DNA of 40,281 nucleotides. It comes from Acidobacteriota bacterium. GTDB taxonomy: Bacteria; Acidobacteriota; Aminicenantia; UBA2199. A program made the position numbers and the translations under genes. Below, piece by piece: positions 7,977 through 15,363 of this stretch. Position 1 is the stretch's first letter. Every line of letters begins with the position of its first letter. Where the stretch lies: NCBI GenBank assembly GCA_025456205.1, contig JALOLA010000018.1:1-40281 (forward strand), read 5' to 3'. The notes under the pieces were generated by a model, which made no database searches, was not told where the DNA came from, and saw only the letters and a list, made by a program, of their open reading frames with translations.

Positions 7977-8005
7977 TTGCCATGGCCGGGGATATCTGCT
8001 AAAAT
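7977..8005 (+). promoter_or_regulatory. Promoter of the cyclophilin gene
   Basis: TTGCCA (7977-7982), exact 17-nt spacer, TAAAAT (8000-8005). Expected start about 8012, giving a 72-nt leader. That leader can fold: CCGGGC (8018-8023) pairs with GCCCGG (8047-8052) around a nested GCGG-GCU-CCGC hairpin (8027-8037). It ends in AAGGAG before the ATG at 8084. Confidence 0.65.
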
Positions 8006-8083
8006 ACGATCCCTGTCCCGGGCAGCGCGGGCTCCGCAGGCGCAAGGCCCGGAAGGCAACGGCTTTTCAAGGAGAAAGAACTC

Positions 8084-8566
8084 ATGACCCAGAAGCAATG
8101 GAACAGCCCGCCGCCCATGGGCATCGATGCCACGCGCACCTACACCGGGACGATCGAAACGGAAAGAGGGACGATCCAGCTCGAGCTGTACGCCCGGCAT
8201 GCCCCACTTACGGTCAACAACTTCATCTTCCTGGCCCGCGAGGGCTTCTACGACGGCGTCGCTTTCCACCGCGTGATCGCCGATTTCGTCATCCAGGGCG
8301 GCGACCCGACCGGCAGTGGCCGCGGCGGCCCGGGCTACAAGTTTGCCGACGAGACGAAGGGCAACCCCCTGAAGCACGAGACCGGCTCGCTTTCCATGGC
8401 CAACGCCGGCCCCGACACCAACGGCAGCCAGTTCTTCATCGCCCACTCGCCGCAGCCGCACCTCGACGGCAAGCACACCGTGTTCGGCAAGGTGGTCGCC
8501 GGCCAGGATGTGGTGAACGCCATCCGCCAGGGCGACCGCATGCTGCGGGTGGCGATCAGCGAGTAG
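8084..8566 (+). CDS. Cyclophilin-type peptidyl-prolyl cis-trans isomerase
   Basis: Catalyses cis-trans isomerisation of Xaa-Pro bonds. The 160-residue single-domain protein carries the bacterial cyclophilin core: [20 protein letters not shown] (about 66-85) with the catalytic Arg in [22 protein letters not shown] (about 104-120) and [12 protein letters not shown]. No signal peptide is visible, so it is probably cytosolic. The N-terminal 15 residues ([13 protein letters not shown]) resemble other short bacterial cyclophilins. The ATG at 8084 has AAGGAG about 9 nt upstream. Confidence 0.96.
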   Translation: MTQKQWNSPPPMGIDATRTYTGTIETERGTIQLELYARHAPLTVNNFIFLAREGFYDGVAFHRVIADFVIQGGDPTGSGRGGPGYKFADETKGNPLKHETGSLSMANAGPDTNGSQFFIAHSPQPHLDGKHTVFGKVVAGQDVVNAIRQGDRMLRVAISE

Positions 8567-8582
8567 CCGCTCCCGGCCCGGT

Positions 8583-8611
8583 TTGCAAACTCACCGGCGG
8601 GAAGGTATGAT
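8583..8611 (+). promoter_or_regulatory. Promoter of the deaminase-like/kinase/coaD unit, leaderless type
   Basis: TTGCAA (8583-8588), exact 17-nt spacer, TATGAT (8606-8611), 6 nt, then ATG at 8618. The -35 lies within the palindrome GTTTGCAAAC (8581-8590). There is no Shine-Dalgarno sequence before the ATG. Confidence 0.7.
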
Positions 8612-8617
8612 GAAGCC

Positions 8618-9085
8618 ATGATCGAACGGCCGGCCAAGGAAGATTATTACCTGAACATCGCCAGCGTGGTCGCCCGGCGCTCCACCTGCCTCAAGGTGCT
8701 GATCGGGGCCATCATCGTCAAGGAGGACCAGATCATCGCCGCCGGCTATGTCGGGGCGCCGCGCCACACGCGCAGCTCCCTGGACCACGGCTTCTGCCTG
8801 CGCCGCCGGCTGCAGATCCCCTCCGGCACGCAATACGAGCTGTGCCGCTCGGTGCACGCCGAGCAGAACGCCATCATCAACGCCGCCCGCGCCGGGGTCA
8901 GCCTGCTCGGGGGCGACATGTACATCTTCGGCGAGGAGCGCGACAGCGGCAAGACCATCTTGGTCTCCCGGCCCGACGATCCCGGCGGGACGCGCGACCG
9001 CATTTTCAGGGTCGACGACTGGGCGCGCGAGTGGCGCGAACAGGACATTCTTGAAGACAGCGTGCGCTACGGCCGCGGCGAATGA
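8618..9085 (+). CDS. dCMP/cytidine deaminase-fold protein lacking the PCxxC zinc ligands
   Basis: The 155-residue protein matches ComEB/dCMP deaminase up to its middle: EDYYLNIASVVARRSTCLKV (8-27), GAIIVKEDQIIAAGY (30-44), FCLRRRLQIPSG (59-70) and VHAEQNAIINAA (79-90), with the zinc His and catalytic Glu of HAE at 80-82. The second zinc motif PCxxC, which should follow the next beta strand (MYIFGEERDSGKTI), reads PDDPG (119-123). Both cysteines are gone. I checked the other two frames of that stretch and found no displaced PCxxC, so this is not a simple frameshift. Canonical deamination of dCMP to dUMP is therefore doubtful. The remaining Cys24, Cys60 and Cys76 could in principle bind metal. 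It starts a unit with a P-loop kinase (4-nt ATGA overlap) and coaD. Confidence 0.85.
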   Translation: MIERPAKEDYYLNIASVVARRSTCLKVLIGAIIVKEDQIIAAGYVGAPRHTRSSLDHGFCLRRRLQIPSGTQYELCRSVHAEQNAIINAARAGVSLLGGDMYIFGEERDSGKTILVSRPDDPGGTRDRIFRVDDWAREWREQDILEDSVRYGRGE

Positions 9086-9669
9086 CCGTGGCCGCTGAAA
9101 GACTGTGCGTCGGCCTGACCGGGCGCATGGCCTCGGGCAAGGGCGAGGCGGTGCGCTTCCTGCAGCGGCGCGGGTTCACCTATATTTCCCTGTCCGACAT
9201 CGTGCGCCGCGAGGCGGCGCGCGGCGGCGAGACGGTCAGCCGCGGCGCCATGCAGGACATCGGCAACCGCCTGCGCGCCGAGGGCGGCGCCGGGGTCCTG
9301 GGGCGCATGGTCCGCGAGCGGGTGCTGGCCGCCGCAGAGCGGCGCTGGGTGATCGACGGCATCCGCAACCCCGCCGAGGTCGCGGAACTGAGGAAGATGA
9401 GCGGCTTTTTCCTGGTGGCCATCGACTGCGGAGTGGAGACCATCCTGGCGCGCATGAAGCAGCGCGGTCGCGCCGGCGACGCGGCCCCCGAGGCGGAGCT
9501 GCGGGCCGCGCTCGAGCGCGAATGGGGCGGCAGCGAGCCCGCGGCCGGGCAGCAGGTGGGGCCGACCATGGCCCTGGCCGATTTCACGGTCGCCAACGAC
9601 GGCACGCTGGCCGGGCTGCAGGCGCAACTGGACGAGGTGCTGAAAAAAATAGGAGCGGAACATGAGTAA
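9082..9669 (+). CDS. P-loop nucleotide kinase, dephospho-CoA kinase/UPF0200-like
   Basis: The 195-residue NMP-kinase-like protein has Walker A GRMASGKG (14-21, with Gly in place of the usual Ser/Thr, as in adenylate kinases), SLSDIVRREAARGGE (36-50), MQDIGNRLRAE and VIDGIRNPAEV (90-100). The normal CoaE motif after the P-loop (DADxIAR) is replaced by LSDIVRRE, which resembles the archaeal UPF0200 kinases. It overlaps the deaminase-like gene by ATGA and coaD by 8 nt. The coaD neighbour makes dephospho-CoA phosphorylation an attractive guess. The deaminase-like neighbour suggests nucleotide phosphorylation instead. The sequence does not decide between them. Confidence 0.75.
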   Translation: MTVAAERLCVGLTGRMASGKGEAVRFLQRRGFTYISLSDIVRREAARGGETVSRGAMQDIGNRLRAEGGAGVLGRMVRERVLAAAERRWVIDGIRNPAEVAELRKMSGFFLVAIDCGVETILARMKQRGRAGDAAPEAELRAALEREWGGSEPAAGQQVGPTMALADFTVANDGTLAGLQAQLDEVLKKIGAEHE

Positions 9670-10153
9670 AAAAAGCATGGCCGTCTATCCCGGCTCGTAC
9701 GACCCGCTGACCAACGGGCACATCGACATCATCCAGCGCGGCTTGAAGATATTCGACAAGATCATCGTGGCAGTCCTGAAAAATCCGGCCAAGACCTACC
9801 TGTTCGACCTGGACGAGCGGGTGCGCATGCTGCGGGCCGTCTTCAAGGAGCAGGACAAGATCGAGATCGACCACTTCGAGGGCCTGCTGGTCGATTACGT
9901 GAAGCGGCGCAACATCACCACCATCGTGCGCGGGCTGCGGGCCATCTCCGATTTCGAGATCGAGTTCCAGATGGCGCTGATGAACCGCAAGATCGAGCCG
10001 CGCATCGAGACGATCTTCTTCGTGCCCTCCGAATCCTACTCCTTTCTCAGCTCGAAGCTGGTCAAGGAAGTGTACATGCTGGGCGGCGAGGTGCGCTCCA
10101 TGGTGCCGCTGCTCGTCGACCGCAAGCTGAAGAAAAAATTCCGCCGCGGCTAG
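9662..10153 (+). CDS. coaD: Phosphopantetheine adenylyltransferase
   Basis: Transfers AMP from ATP to 4'-phosphopantetheine, the penultimate step of CoA synthesis. The 163 residues show YPGSYDPLTNGHIDIIQR (9-26) with the nucleotidyltransferase TNGH at 17-20, IVRGLRAISDFEIEFQMALM near 90-110 and the C-terminal SESYSFLSSKLVKE loop that binds ATP phosphates. The start at 9662 has AGGAG upstream within the preceding gene. Its stop TAG shares the CTAG at 10150-10153 with the stop of the convergent rseP. Confidence 0.97.
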   Translation: MSKKSMAVYPGSYDPLTNGHIDIIQRGLKIFDKIIVAVLKNPAKTYLFDLDERVRMLRAVFKEQDKIEIDHFEGLLVDYVKRRNITTIVRGLRAISDFEIEFQMALMNRKIEPRIETIFFVPSESYSFLSSKLVKEVYMLGGEVRSMVPLLVDRKLKKKFRRG

Positions 10154-11484
10154 CCCAGGAACGGCAGCAGGCTCTTCCAGCCCGCGGGCAGGGTCTTGGC
10201 GATGTCGTTGAGCACGACGAAGACCATCAGGCTGATCAGGAAAGCGAATCCGGCATAGACCAGGACGTTTTTCAGCTTCTGGCTCAGGTCGCGGCGGATG
10301 ACCGCCTCGATGGTGAAGATCAGCAGGTGGCCGCCGTCGAGCCCCGGGATGGGGAAGAGATTGACAATCCCCAGCTGCAGCGAAATGAAGGCGATGAGCA
10401 TGAAGAAGTTGGAAAAGCCGCTGGCCAGCGCTTCCTGGGAGACGCGGGCGATCTCGATCGGGCCCGAGAGGCTCTTCACCGATATCTTGCGCTGGATGAG
10501 CTTCTTGAAGGCGTCGAAGGTCAGGAGCGTCAGGCGCCCGGCCTCCTGGAAGCTGTTCTTCACGGCGGCGAAGAAGCCGTAGTCGACCTTGGTGGTGGGC
10601 AGCTCCACGTTGAAGCCGATGATGCCGACCCCGTTCTCGGCCACCGGCGTGAGCCGGGTCTCCATGGCGGCGCCGCCGCGCTCGTATGCCAGCTGCAGGG
10701 GCTTGCCCGGGGCGGCGTGGATGATGTCGGCCAGTTCGAAGTAGGTGGCGACGGGCCGCCCGTCGACGGCGACGATGCGGTCCCCCGGGCGCAGGCCGGC
10801 CCTGGCCGCGGGGTAGCCGGCGGCGACCCGGTCGATCACCGCCGGCAGCTGCCAGTAGAACCCGGCATAGCCGATCTCGTAGCGCGTGCTGGCGCCGATC
10901 CGGAGCTCGACGCCGCGTCCGACGCCGGCGCGCAGGAACTCGACCTTCACGCTCTGCTTGGGATTGGTGCCGACGGCGATCTCCGCCTCCTTCCAGGTGG
11001 GGGTGCGCCTGCCGTCGATAACCAGCAGCAGGTCGCCGGGCAGCAGGCCCGCCTTCTCCGCCGGCGAGCCCTTGACGATGTAGCCGATCACCGGTTTTTC
11101 CAGCTTGTAGGAGTCGACCTCTATGCCGCCCATGTTGACGGCGACGATCAGCACCAGGGCCAGCAACAGGTTCATCACCGGCCCCATCAGCAGGGTGAAT
11201 ATCTTCTGCGCCCGGTTCTTGGCCATGAACTGGTCGGGCGCGGCGTGTTGGGGATCGAAGTCCTCCTCGCCGGCCATGCGCACGTAGCCGCCCACCGGGA
11301 CCAGGCTGACGCGGAAATCGGTGTCGCCGATCTTCCTGCCGAACAGCCGCTTGCCGAAGCCGAAGGAAAAAACCTCGACGCGGATCTTCATCAGCCTGGC
11401 GGCGATGTAATGGCCGAGCTCGTGGACCAGGACGATGAGGCCCAGGACGGCGAGAAAGGTCAGGAACTGGTATAAGACGTTCAT
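10150..11484 (-). CDS. rseP: RIP (site-2) metalloprotease RseP with two PDZ domains
   Basis: An inner-membrane zinc protease that cuts transmembrane segments of anti-sigma factors and remnant signal peptides. The 444 residues contain the first membrane helix with HELGH (21-25), the MAGEEDFDP loop, two PDZ domains (about 120-200 and 210-290; GSPAEKAGLLPGD and GYPAARAGLRPGD), and the second zinc motif LFPIPGLDGGH in the C-terminal membrane region. It is the last gene of uppS-cdsA-dxr-rseP; its ATG overlaps the dxr stop as ATGA. A substrate may be the anti-sigma-like protein at 24.3-24.7 kb, but that is inference only. Confidence 0.96.
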   Translation of the reverse strand: MNVLYQFLTFLAVLGLIVLVHELGHYIAARLMKIRVEVFSFGFGKRLFGRKIGDTDFRVSLVPVGGYVRMAGEEDFDPQHAAPDQFMAKNRAQKIFTLLMGPVMNLLLALVLIVAVNMGGIEVDSYKLEKPVIGYIVKGSPAEKAGLLPGDLLLVIDGRRTPTWKEAEIAVGTNPKQSVKVEFLRAGVGRGVELRIGASTRYEIGYAGFYWQLPAVIDRVAAGYPAARAGLRPGDRIVAVDGRPVATYFELADIIHAAPGKPLQLAYERGGAAMETRLTPVAENGVGIIGFNVELPTTKVDYGFFAAVKNSFQEAGRLTLLTFDAFKKLIQRKISVKSLSGPIEIARVSQEALASGFSNFFMLIAFISLQLGIVNLFPIPGLDGGHLLIFTIEAVIRRDLSQKLKNVLVYAGFAFLISLMVFVVLNDIAKTLPAGWKSLLPFLG

Positions 11485-12641
11485 TTCATTACCTCTTTTT
11501 CTATGGTTGCGATCGTTTTCTTGCGGGTGAGAGCGATGGTCTGAAGCACGTCGTCCAGGCCGCCCAGCGGCTGGAACCCCTCGCGGTCCAGCACGCGGGC
11601 GACGACGGCGGGGATCGCCGTGAAGCCGATGCGGCCGGCCAGGAAATACTCCACGGCGACCTCGTTGGCGGTATTGAAGACGGCGCCGGCGTTCCGTCCC
11701 TGGCGCAGCACGTCATAGGCCAGCTGCAGCGCGGGAAAGCGCCGGGCGTCGACGGGGTAGAACTCGAGCTTTTGCAGCGCCGCTAGGTCGAGGCTCGGGC
11801 AGGGGCCGGCGAGGCGCTGGGGGTGGCTGAGCGCGTAAAGGATGGGCAGCCGCATGTCGGGAACGCTCATCTGCGCCAGGACGGAGGCATCGCTGAATTC
11901 CACCAGCGAATGGACGACGCTCTGGGGATGGATGACGACGTCGACCTGCTCCGGGGCCAGGTGGAACAGGCTGCTGGCCTCGATGACCTCCAGGGCCTTG
12001 TTCATCAGCGTGGCCGAGTCGATGGTGATCTTGCGGCCCATGGACCAGGTGGGATGGGCCAGGGCCTCCGCCACCGTGATGGCGGCCAGGTCGCGCTCCG
12101 CGTCCCGGAAGAACGGCCCGCCCGACGCGGTCAGGATGACCCGGCGCACCTGTTCGCGGGAGCTCCCGGCCAGGCACTGGAAGATGGCGCTCTGCTCGCT
12201 GTCGATGGGCACGATCTCGGCGCCGGCAACGGCGGCCTCGCGCTGGATGAGCTCGCCGGCCGCCACCAGTGTTTCCTTGTTGGCCAGGCACAGGCGCCGG
12301 CCCAGGCGCACCGTGCGAAAGGCGGCCTGCAGCCCGTCGGTGCCGTTGATGGCCGCAACGACGCCGTCGCAGCCGGGAAGGGAGACGATCTCGTCCAGGC
12401 CGTCGTTGCCGTGGAACACCCGCAGCCGGGGGAATTTTTCCTGCAGCTCGCGGGCGGCGCGCTGCGACTTGACGCTGACCGCCAGCGGCGCGAACTCGGC
12501 GACCTGCTTTTCCAGCAGCTGGATGTTGCCGCCGGCCGCCAGGCCGAGCAGGCGGAAACGGCCGCGGTTGGCGCGCAGCACGTCCATGGTGCTGCGCCCG
12601 ACCGAGCCGGTCGAGCCCAGGACCACGATGTTGCTTACCAT
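11481..12641 (-). CDS. dxr: 1-deoxy-D-xylulose 5-phosphate reductoisomerase
   Basis: Converts DXP to 2-C-methylerythritol 4-phosphate with NADPH, the committed step of the MEP isoprenoid pathway that feeds undecaprenyl phosphate. The 386-residue protein has GSTGSVGRSTMDVL (9-22), ALANKETLVAAGE-type motif (LCLANKETLVAAGELI), PIDSEQSAIFQCL, LTASGGPFF, HPTWSMGRKITIDSATLMNKALEVIEA split over the metal/substrate site, and HPQSVVHSLVEF. All are intact. It lies 42 nt downstream of cdsA and is coupled to rseP. Confidence 0.97.
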   Translation of the reverse strand: MVSNIVVLGSTGSVGRSTMDVLRANRGRFRLLGLAAGGNIQLLEKQVAEFAPLAVSVKSQRAARELQEKFPRLRVFHGNDGLDEIVSLPGCDGVVAAINGTDGLQAAFRTVRLGRRLCLANKETLVAAGELIQREAAVAGAEIVPIDSEQSAIFQCLAGSSREQVRRVILTASGGPFFRDAERDLAAITVAEALAHPTWSMGRKITIDSATLMNKALEVIEASSLFHLAPEQVDVVIHPQSVVHSLVEFSDASVLAQMSVPDMRLPILYALSHPQRLAGPCPSLDLAALQKLEFYPVDARRFPALQLAYDVLRQGRNAGAVFNTANEVAVEYFLAGRIGFTAIPAVVARVLDREGFQPLGGLDDVLQTIALTRKKTIATIEKEVMK

Positions 12642-12683
12642 TTTCTCCGCTCCGCGGCCATGCTCACCAGGAACGCCATGCGC

Positions 12684-13490
12684 TCAATTCCAGAAATAGC
12701 GGACCACGAAGTACAGCAGCGGCGCGCAGAAGATGTAGCTGTCGACGCGGTCCAGGACGCCGCCGTGGCCCGGCAGCAGGGTGCCGGAATCCTTCTGGCC
12801 GGCGGCGCGCTTGAAGAGCGATTCCACCGGGTCGGAAAGCTGGGAGAACAGCCCGATGACGGCGCCGGTGGCGACGGCGACCGGCACGGGCACCGGGACC
12901 GGGAACAGAACAATCGCGAGCCAGCCGCTGGCGCCCGCCGTCAGCACGGCGGCGATCAGGCCCTCGAGGGACTTCCTGGGCGAGGCGACCGGGTAGATCT
13001 TGTGCCGGCCGATGGCGCTGCCGATGAAATAGGCGCCCGAGTCGCCGATGGCGATGACCAGGATCATGAAAAAAAGGTAGTTGCCGCCGGCCCCGAGCTT
13101 CTTCAGCTCCAGCATGAAGTACAGCGGGAAATAGACGTAGAGCACGGCCAGGGCCAGGAAGCCCCAGTCGCGGGAGAACGATTCCAGCCGCTCCCGGGAA
13201 TTGACCGTAAAAAGGAAGAAAAGGCCGTCGGCCAGCAGGCAGGCGGCGAGGGCGTGGCCGAGGTCGAATCCGTGGACGGTGAAGGCCAGGGCGACCAGCA
13301 GGCCGTTGCTGAAGACCAGCGGCCAGGCGTAGCGGCTGGGCTTGGCCAGCCGTGCCAGCTCCCAGGCCGCCAGGCTGGCCAGCAGGTAGAGCAGGGCCGA
13401 AAAATACGGCACGGGCAGATAGCGGATGGCCGCGATCGCGAAAACGATCAGCACGATGGTGGTTGGCAGGCGCCGGCCCAGGTCTTTCAT
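12684..13490 (-). CDS. cdsA: Phosphatidate cytidylyltransferase
   Basis: Forms CDP-diacylglycerol from phosphatidate and CTP in the inner membrane. The 268-residue protein has about eight hydrophobic segments and the C-terminal CDP-DAG synthase signature: SDPVESLFKRAAGQKDSG (about 219-236) followed by LLPGHGGVLDRVDS. A Val-Pro run (PVPVPVPV) forms one loop and is encoded by a short GC-rich tandem repeat. I chose the ATG at 13490, which overlaps the uppS stop as ATGA. The frame stays open far upstream through uppS, but that part is only a shadow. Confidence 0.95.
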   Translation of the reverse strand: MKDLGRRLPTTIVLIVFAIAAIRYLPVPYFSALLYLLASLAAWELARLAKPSRYAWPLVFSNGLLVALAFTVHGFDLGHALAACLLADGLFFLFTVNSRERLESFSRDWGFLALAVLYVYFPLYFMLELKKLGAGGNYLFFMILVIAIGDSGAYFIGSAIGRHKIYPVASPRKSLEGLIAAVLTAGASGWLAIVLFPVPVPVPVAVATGAVIGLFSQLSDPVESLFKRAAGQKDSGTLLPGHGGVLDRVDSYIFCAPLLYFVVRYFWN

Positions 13491-14245
13491 GCGTTTCCGA
13501 ATCTCCTTTCCCGGCCCTGGTAGTCGATGACGGCCTGGAAAAATTGCTGGGCCCGGAAGTCGGGCCACAAGGTGGCGGTGAAATACAGCTCGCTGTAGGC
13601 GATCTGGTAGAGGAGGAAATTGGAGATGCGCCGCTCGCCCGAGGTGCGGATGAGCAGGTCGGGATCGGGACAGCCCGCGGTGTACAGGTGGCGGGAAAAG
13701 ACCTCCTCGTCGATCCTGCCGGCGGCGATCCGCGCGGAGACGATCGCCCGCACGGCGCGCAGGATCTCCTGGCGCGAGCCGTAGTTCAGGGCCAGGTTGA
13801 CCTGCATGCGCTTGTGCCCGCTCGACCGCTCCTCGGATTCCATCAGCTTTTTCCTCAGCTTGCCGGGCAGCCCCTCCAGGTCGCCGATGATCTTCAGGCG
13901 GATGTCGTTGTCGGTGAGCAGCGCCTGGCGGCTCAGCAGGTTCTCGTGCAGCATGTCCATGAGGAACTGCACCTCGCCGGGGGGGCGTTTCCAGTTCTCG
14001 CTGGAAAAGGTGAACAAGGTCAGGAAGCGGATGCCCAGGCGGGCGGCGGCTTCGGTGACCTCGCGGGCCGCCTCGGCGCCGGCGCTGTGCCCGGCGTTGC
14101 GCTCCAGTCCCCGCTGCTTCGCCCAGCGGCCGTTGCCGTCCATGGTGATCGCCACGTGGGCGGGCAGGCGCTTTTCGTCGATGCGCTCGAGCAGCTCGCG
14201 CTCTTCGCTGCCGGAGGGATACTTGGCCAGGGCGTGGTCGAACAT
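13487..14245 (-). CDS. uppS: Undecaprenyl diphosphate synthase (cis-prenyltransferase)
   Basis: Adds eight isopentenyl units in cis to farnesyl diphosphate, giving the lipid carrier precursor for peptidoglycan and LPS. The 252 residues include MDGNGRWAKQRGL (35-47) with the catalytic Asp at 36, FTFSSENWKRP near 80, NLALNYGSRQEI near 150, and DLLIRTSGERRISNFLLYQ near 195, followed by AYSELYF. The N-terminus is about 25 residues longer than in E. coli. The ATG at 14245 coincides with the predicted +1 of a perfect sigma-70-type promoter and has no ribosome-binding site. First gene of uppS-cdsA-dxr-rseP. Confidence 0.97.
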   Translation of the reverse strand: MFDHALAKYPSGSEERELLERIDEKRLPAHVAITMDGNGRWAKQRGLERNAGHSAGAEAAREVTEAAARLGIRFLTLFTFSSENWKRPPGEVQFLMDMLHENLLSRQALLTDNDIRLKIIGDLEGLPGKLRKKLMESEERSSGHKRMQVNLALNYGSRQEILRAVRAIVSARIAAGRIDEEVFSRHLYTAGCPDPDLLIRTSGERRISNFLLYQIAYSELYFTATLWPDFRAQQFFQAVIDYQGRERRFGNA

Positions 14246-14251
14246 CCACGA

Positions 14252-14280
14252 ATTATATTTTTTCCCCCCTTTTTTGTCAA
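14252..14280 (-). promoter_or_regulatory. Consensus promoter of uppS-cdsA-dxr-rseP, leaderless
   Basis: TTGACA (14280-14275), exact 17-nt spacer with a G-run and A-run, TATAAT (14257-14252). Twelve of twelve consensus bases match. The ATG starts 6 nt after the -10, which puts +1 on the A of the start codon. Confidence 0.85.
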
Positions 14281-14327
14281 ATCGGCCCGGCCCCGGCCGG
14301 GAGCGGGCGCCGGGCGGCGTCGCTTCA

Positions 14328-14356
14328 TTGAATTCAGGCCGGGGCTGGTATATAAT
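14328..14356 (+). promoter_or_regulatory. Promoter of the PpiC/SurA pair, leaderless or 2-nt leader
   Basis: TTGAAT (14328-14333), exact 17-nt spacer, TATAAT (14351-14356), 8 nt, then ATG at 14365. The expected +1 is about 14363. No Shine-Dalgarno sequence. It is divergent from the uppS promoter. Confidence 0.75.
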
Positions 14357-14364
14357 ACCGGCAG

Positions 14365-15363
14365 ATGAAGAAAAAGTGGGCGGTTTTACTCTGTTTCGTG
14401 CTTTTTTTCAGCCAGTGCAAAAAAAAATCGCAGGGCGAAGACCCCGTGCCAGCGGCTGACCCGGCGGTGGCCAGCGCGACCCGGGTCATCCTGACCATCG
14501 GCAGCGTCAACTGGACCAACCGCGACCTGAAAAATTTCATCCAGCTCCAATACGCGGATATTTTCGAGAAAAAAAACAACGACAAGCTCCTCTCCCGCCT
14601 GTTCGACGTCTTCTGCGAGCAGCAGTCCGTCCTTTTCAAGGCCAACCAGGACGGTGTCGAGGTCGACGACGGCGAGGTCGAGACCTTCCTCGGCGAGGTC
14701 CGGGCGCGTGGCCAGGCGCCGGCCCTGGACCGCGAGATGGTGCGCAATACCCTCAAGGTGCAGAAGTACCTGCTGGCCGGTCCCTACCGCGACATCGACG
14801 TCAGCGATGCCGAGGTCGCCGCGTATTACGAGTCGCACCTGGGCGATTACCAGAAGACCGAGGAGATCGAGCTGCACCAGATCATGGTCAAGGACCGCGA
14901 GAAGCTGCTGCAGATCCGCTCCGAGCTGCTCAGACAGCCGGCGCGCTTCGAGGAGATCGCCCGCAGCGAATCGATCTCGCCCGAGGCCGACAAGGGCGGC
15001 GCCATGGGGCTTTTCGAGCAGGGCATGCTGCCCCGCGAGATGGAGGAGGTGGTCTTTTCCCTGAAGGTGAACGAGATCAGCCCCATCGTCGAGTCGCCCT
15101 ACGGCTTCCACCTTTTCAAGGTCACGCGCAAGCGCAAGTCGCGCATGCAGCTGCTGGCGGCCGTGAAGGACGAGATCAGGAGCAAGCTGCTCTCGGCCAA
15201 GCTGACCGCCGCCTATGCCGGTTTCCTGGGCGGCCTGGCAGCCGAGGTGCCGGTGCAGGCCCGTTATGAGAACCTCTATTTTACATACATCAAACCCGAA
15301 CCTGGAGTAGACGAAAATGAAAGCAAAAACCTTCCTGGCAGCGATCCTCTTTCTGACGGCTAG
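14365..15363 (+). CDS. PpiC/SurA-type peptidyl-prolyl isomerase, predicted lipoprotein
   Basis: A 332-residue exported foldase. Its signal peptide ends in a lipobox, FFSQC (14-18, Cys about 18), so it is probably anchored in the outer or inner membrane facing the periplasm. A SurA-N-like helical region covers about 40-160. A parvulin (PpiC) domain lies near 168-255, with ELHQIMVKDREKLLQIRSEL, FEEIARSESISPEADKGGAM and SPIVESPYGFHLFKVTRKR. The C-terminal tail (about 315-332) is encoded in the 47-nt overlap with the next gene and is not conserved-looking. Leaderless start as judged from the promoter. Confidence 0.9.
   Translation: MKKKWAVLLCFVLFFSQCKKKSQGEDPVPAADPAVASATRVILTIGSVNWTNRDLKNFIQLQYADIFEKKNNDKLLSRLFDVFCEQQSVLFKANQDGVEVDDGEVETFLGEVRARGQAPALDREMVRNTLKVQKYLLAGPYRDIDVSDAEVAAYYESHLGDYQKTEEIELHQIMVKDREKLLQIRSELLRQPARFEEIARSESISPEADKGGAMGLFEQGMLPREMEEVVFSLKVNEISPIVESPYGFHLFKVTRKRKSRMQLLAAVKDEIRSKLLSAKLTAAYAGFLGGLAAEVPVQARYENLYFTYIKPEPGVDENESKNLPGSDPLSDG

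Noticed and set aside
8017-8060. Small SRP RNA gene
   Set aside because: GCCCGGAAGG resembles the SRP tetraloop region, but the AGCAG side of the symmetric loop and the long closing stem are missing, and the stretch fits as the leader of the cyclophilin gene.
8618-9085. Frameshift that hides the PCxxC motif of the deaminase-like gene
   Set aside because: The other two frames around 8960-9010 were read and neither contains PCxxC; the downstream ATGA overlap also supports an intact frame.
11823-13523. Open frame of 566 codons on the plus strand
   Set aside because: Shadow of dxr and cdsA, with Gln/Gly/Asp-rich nonsense composition.
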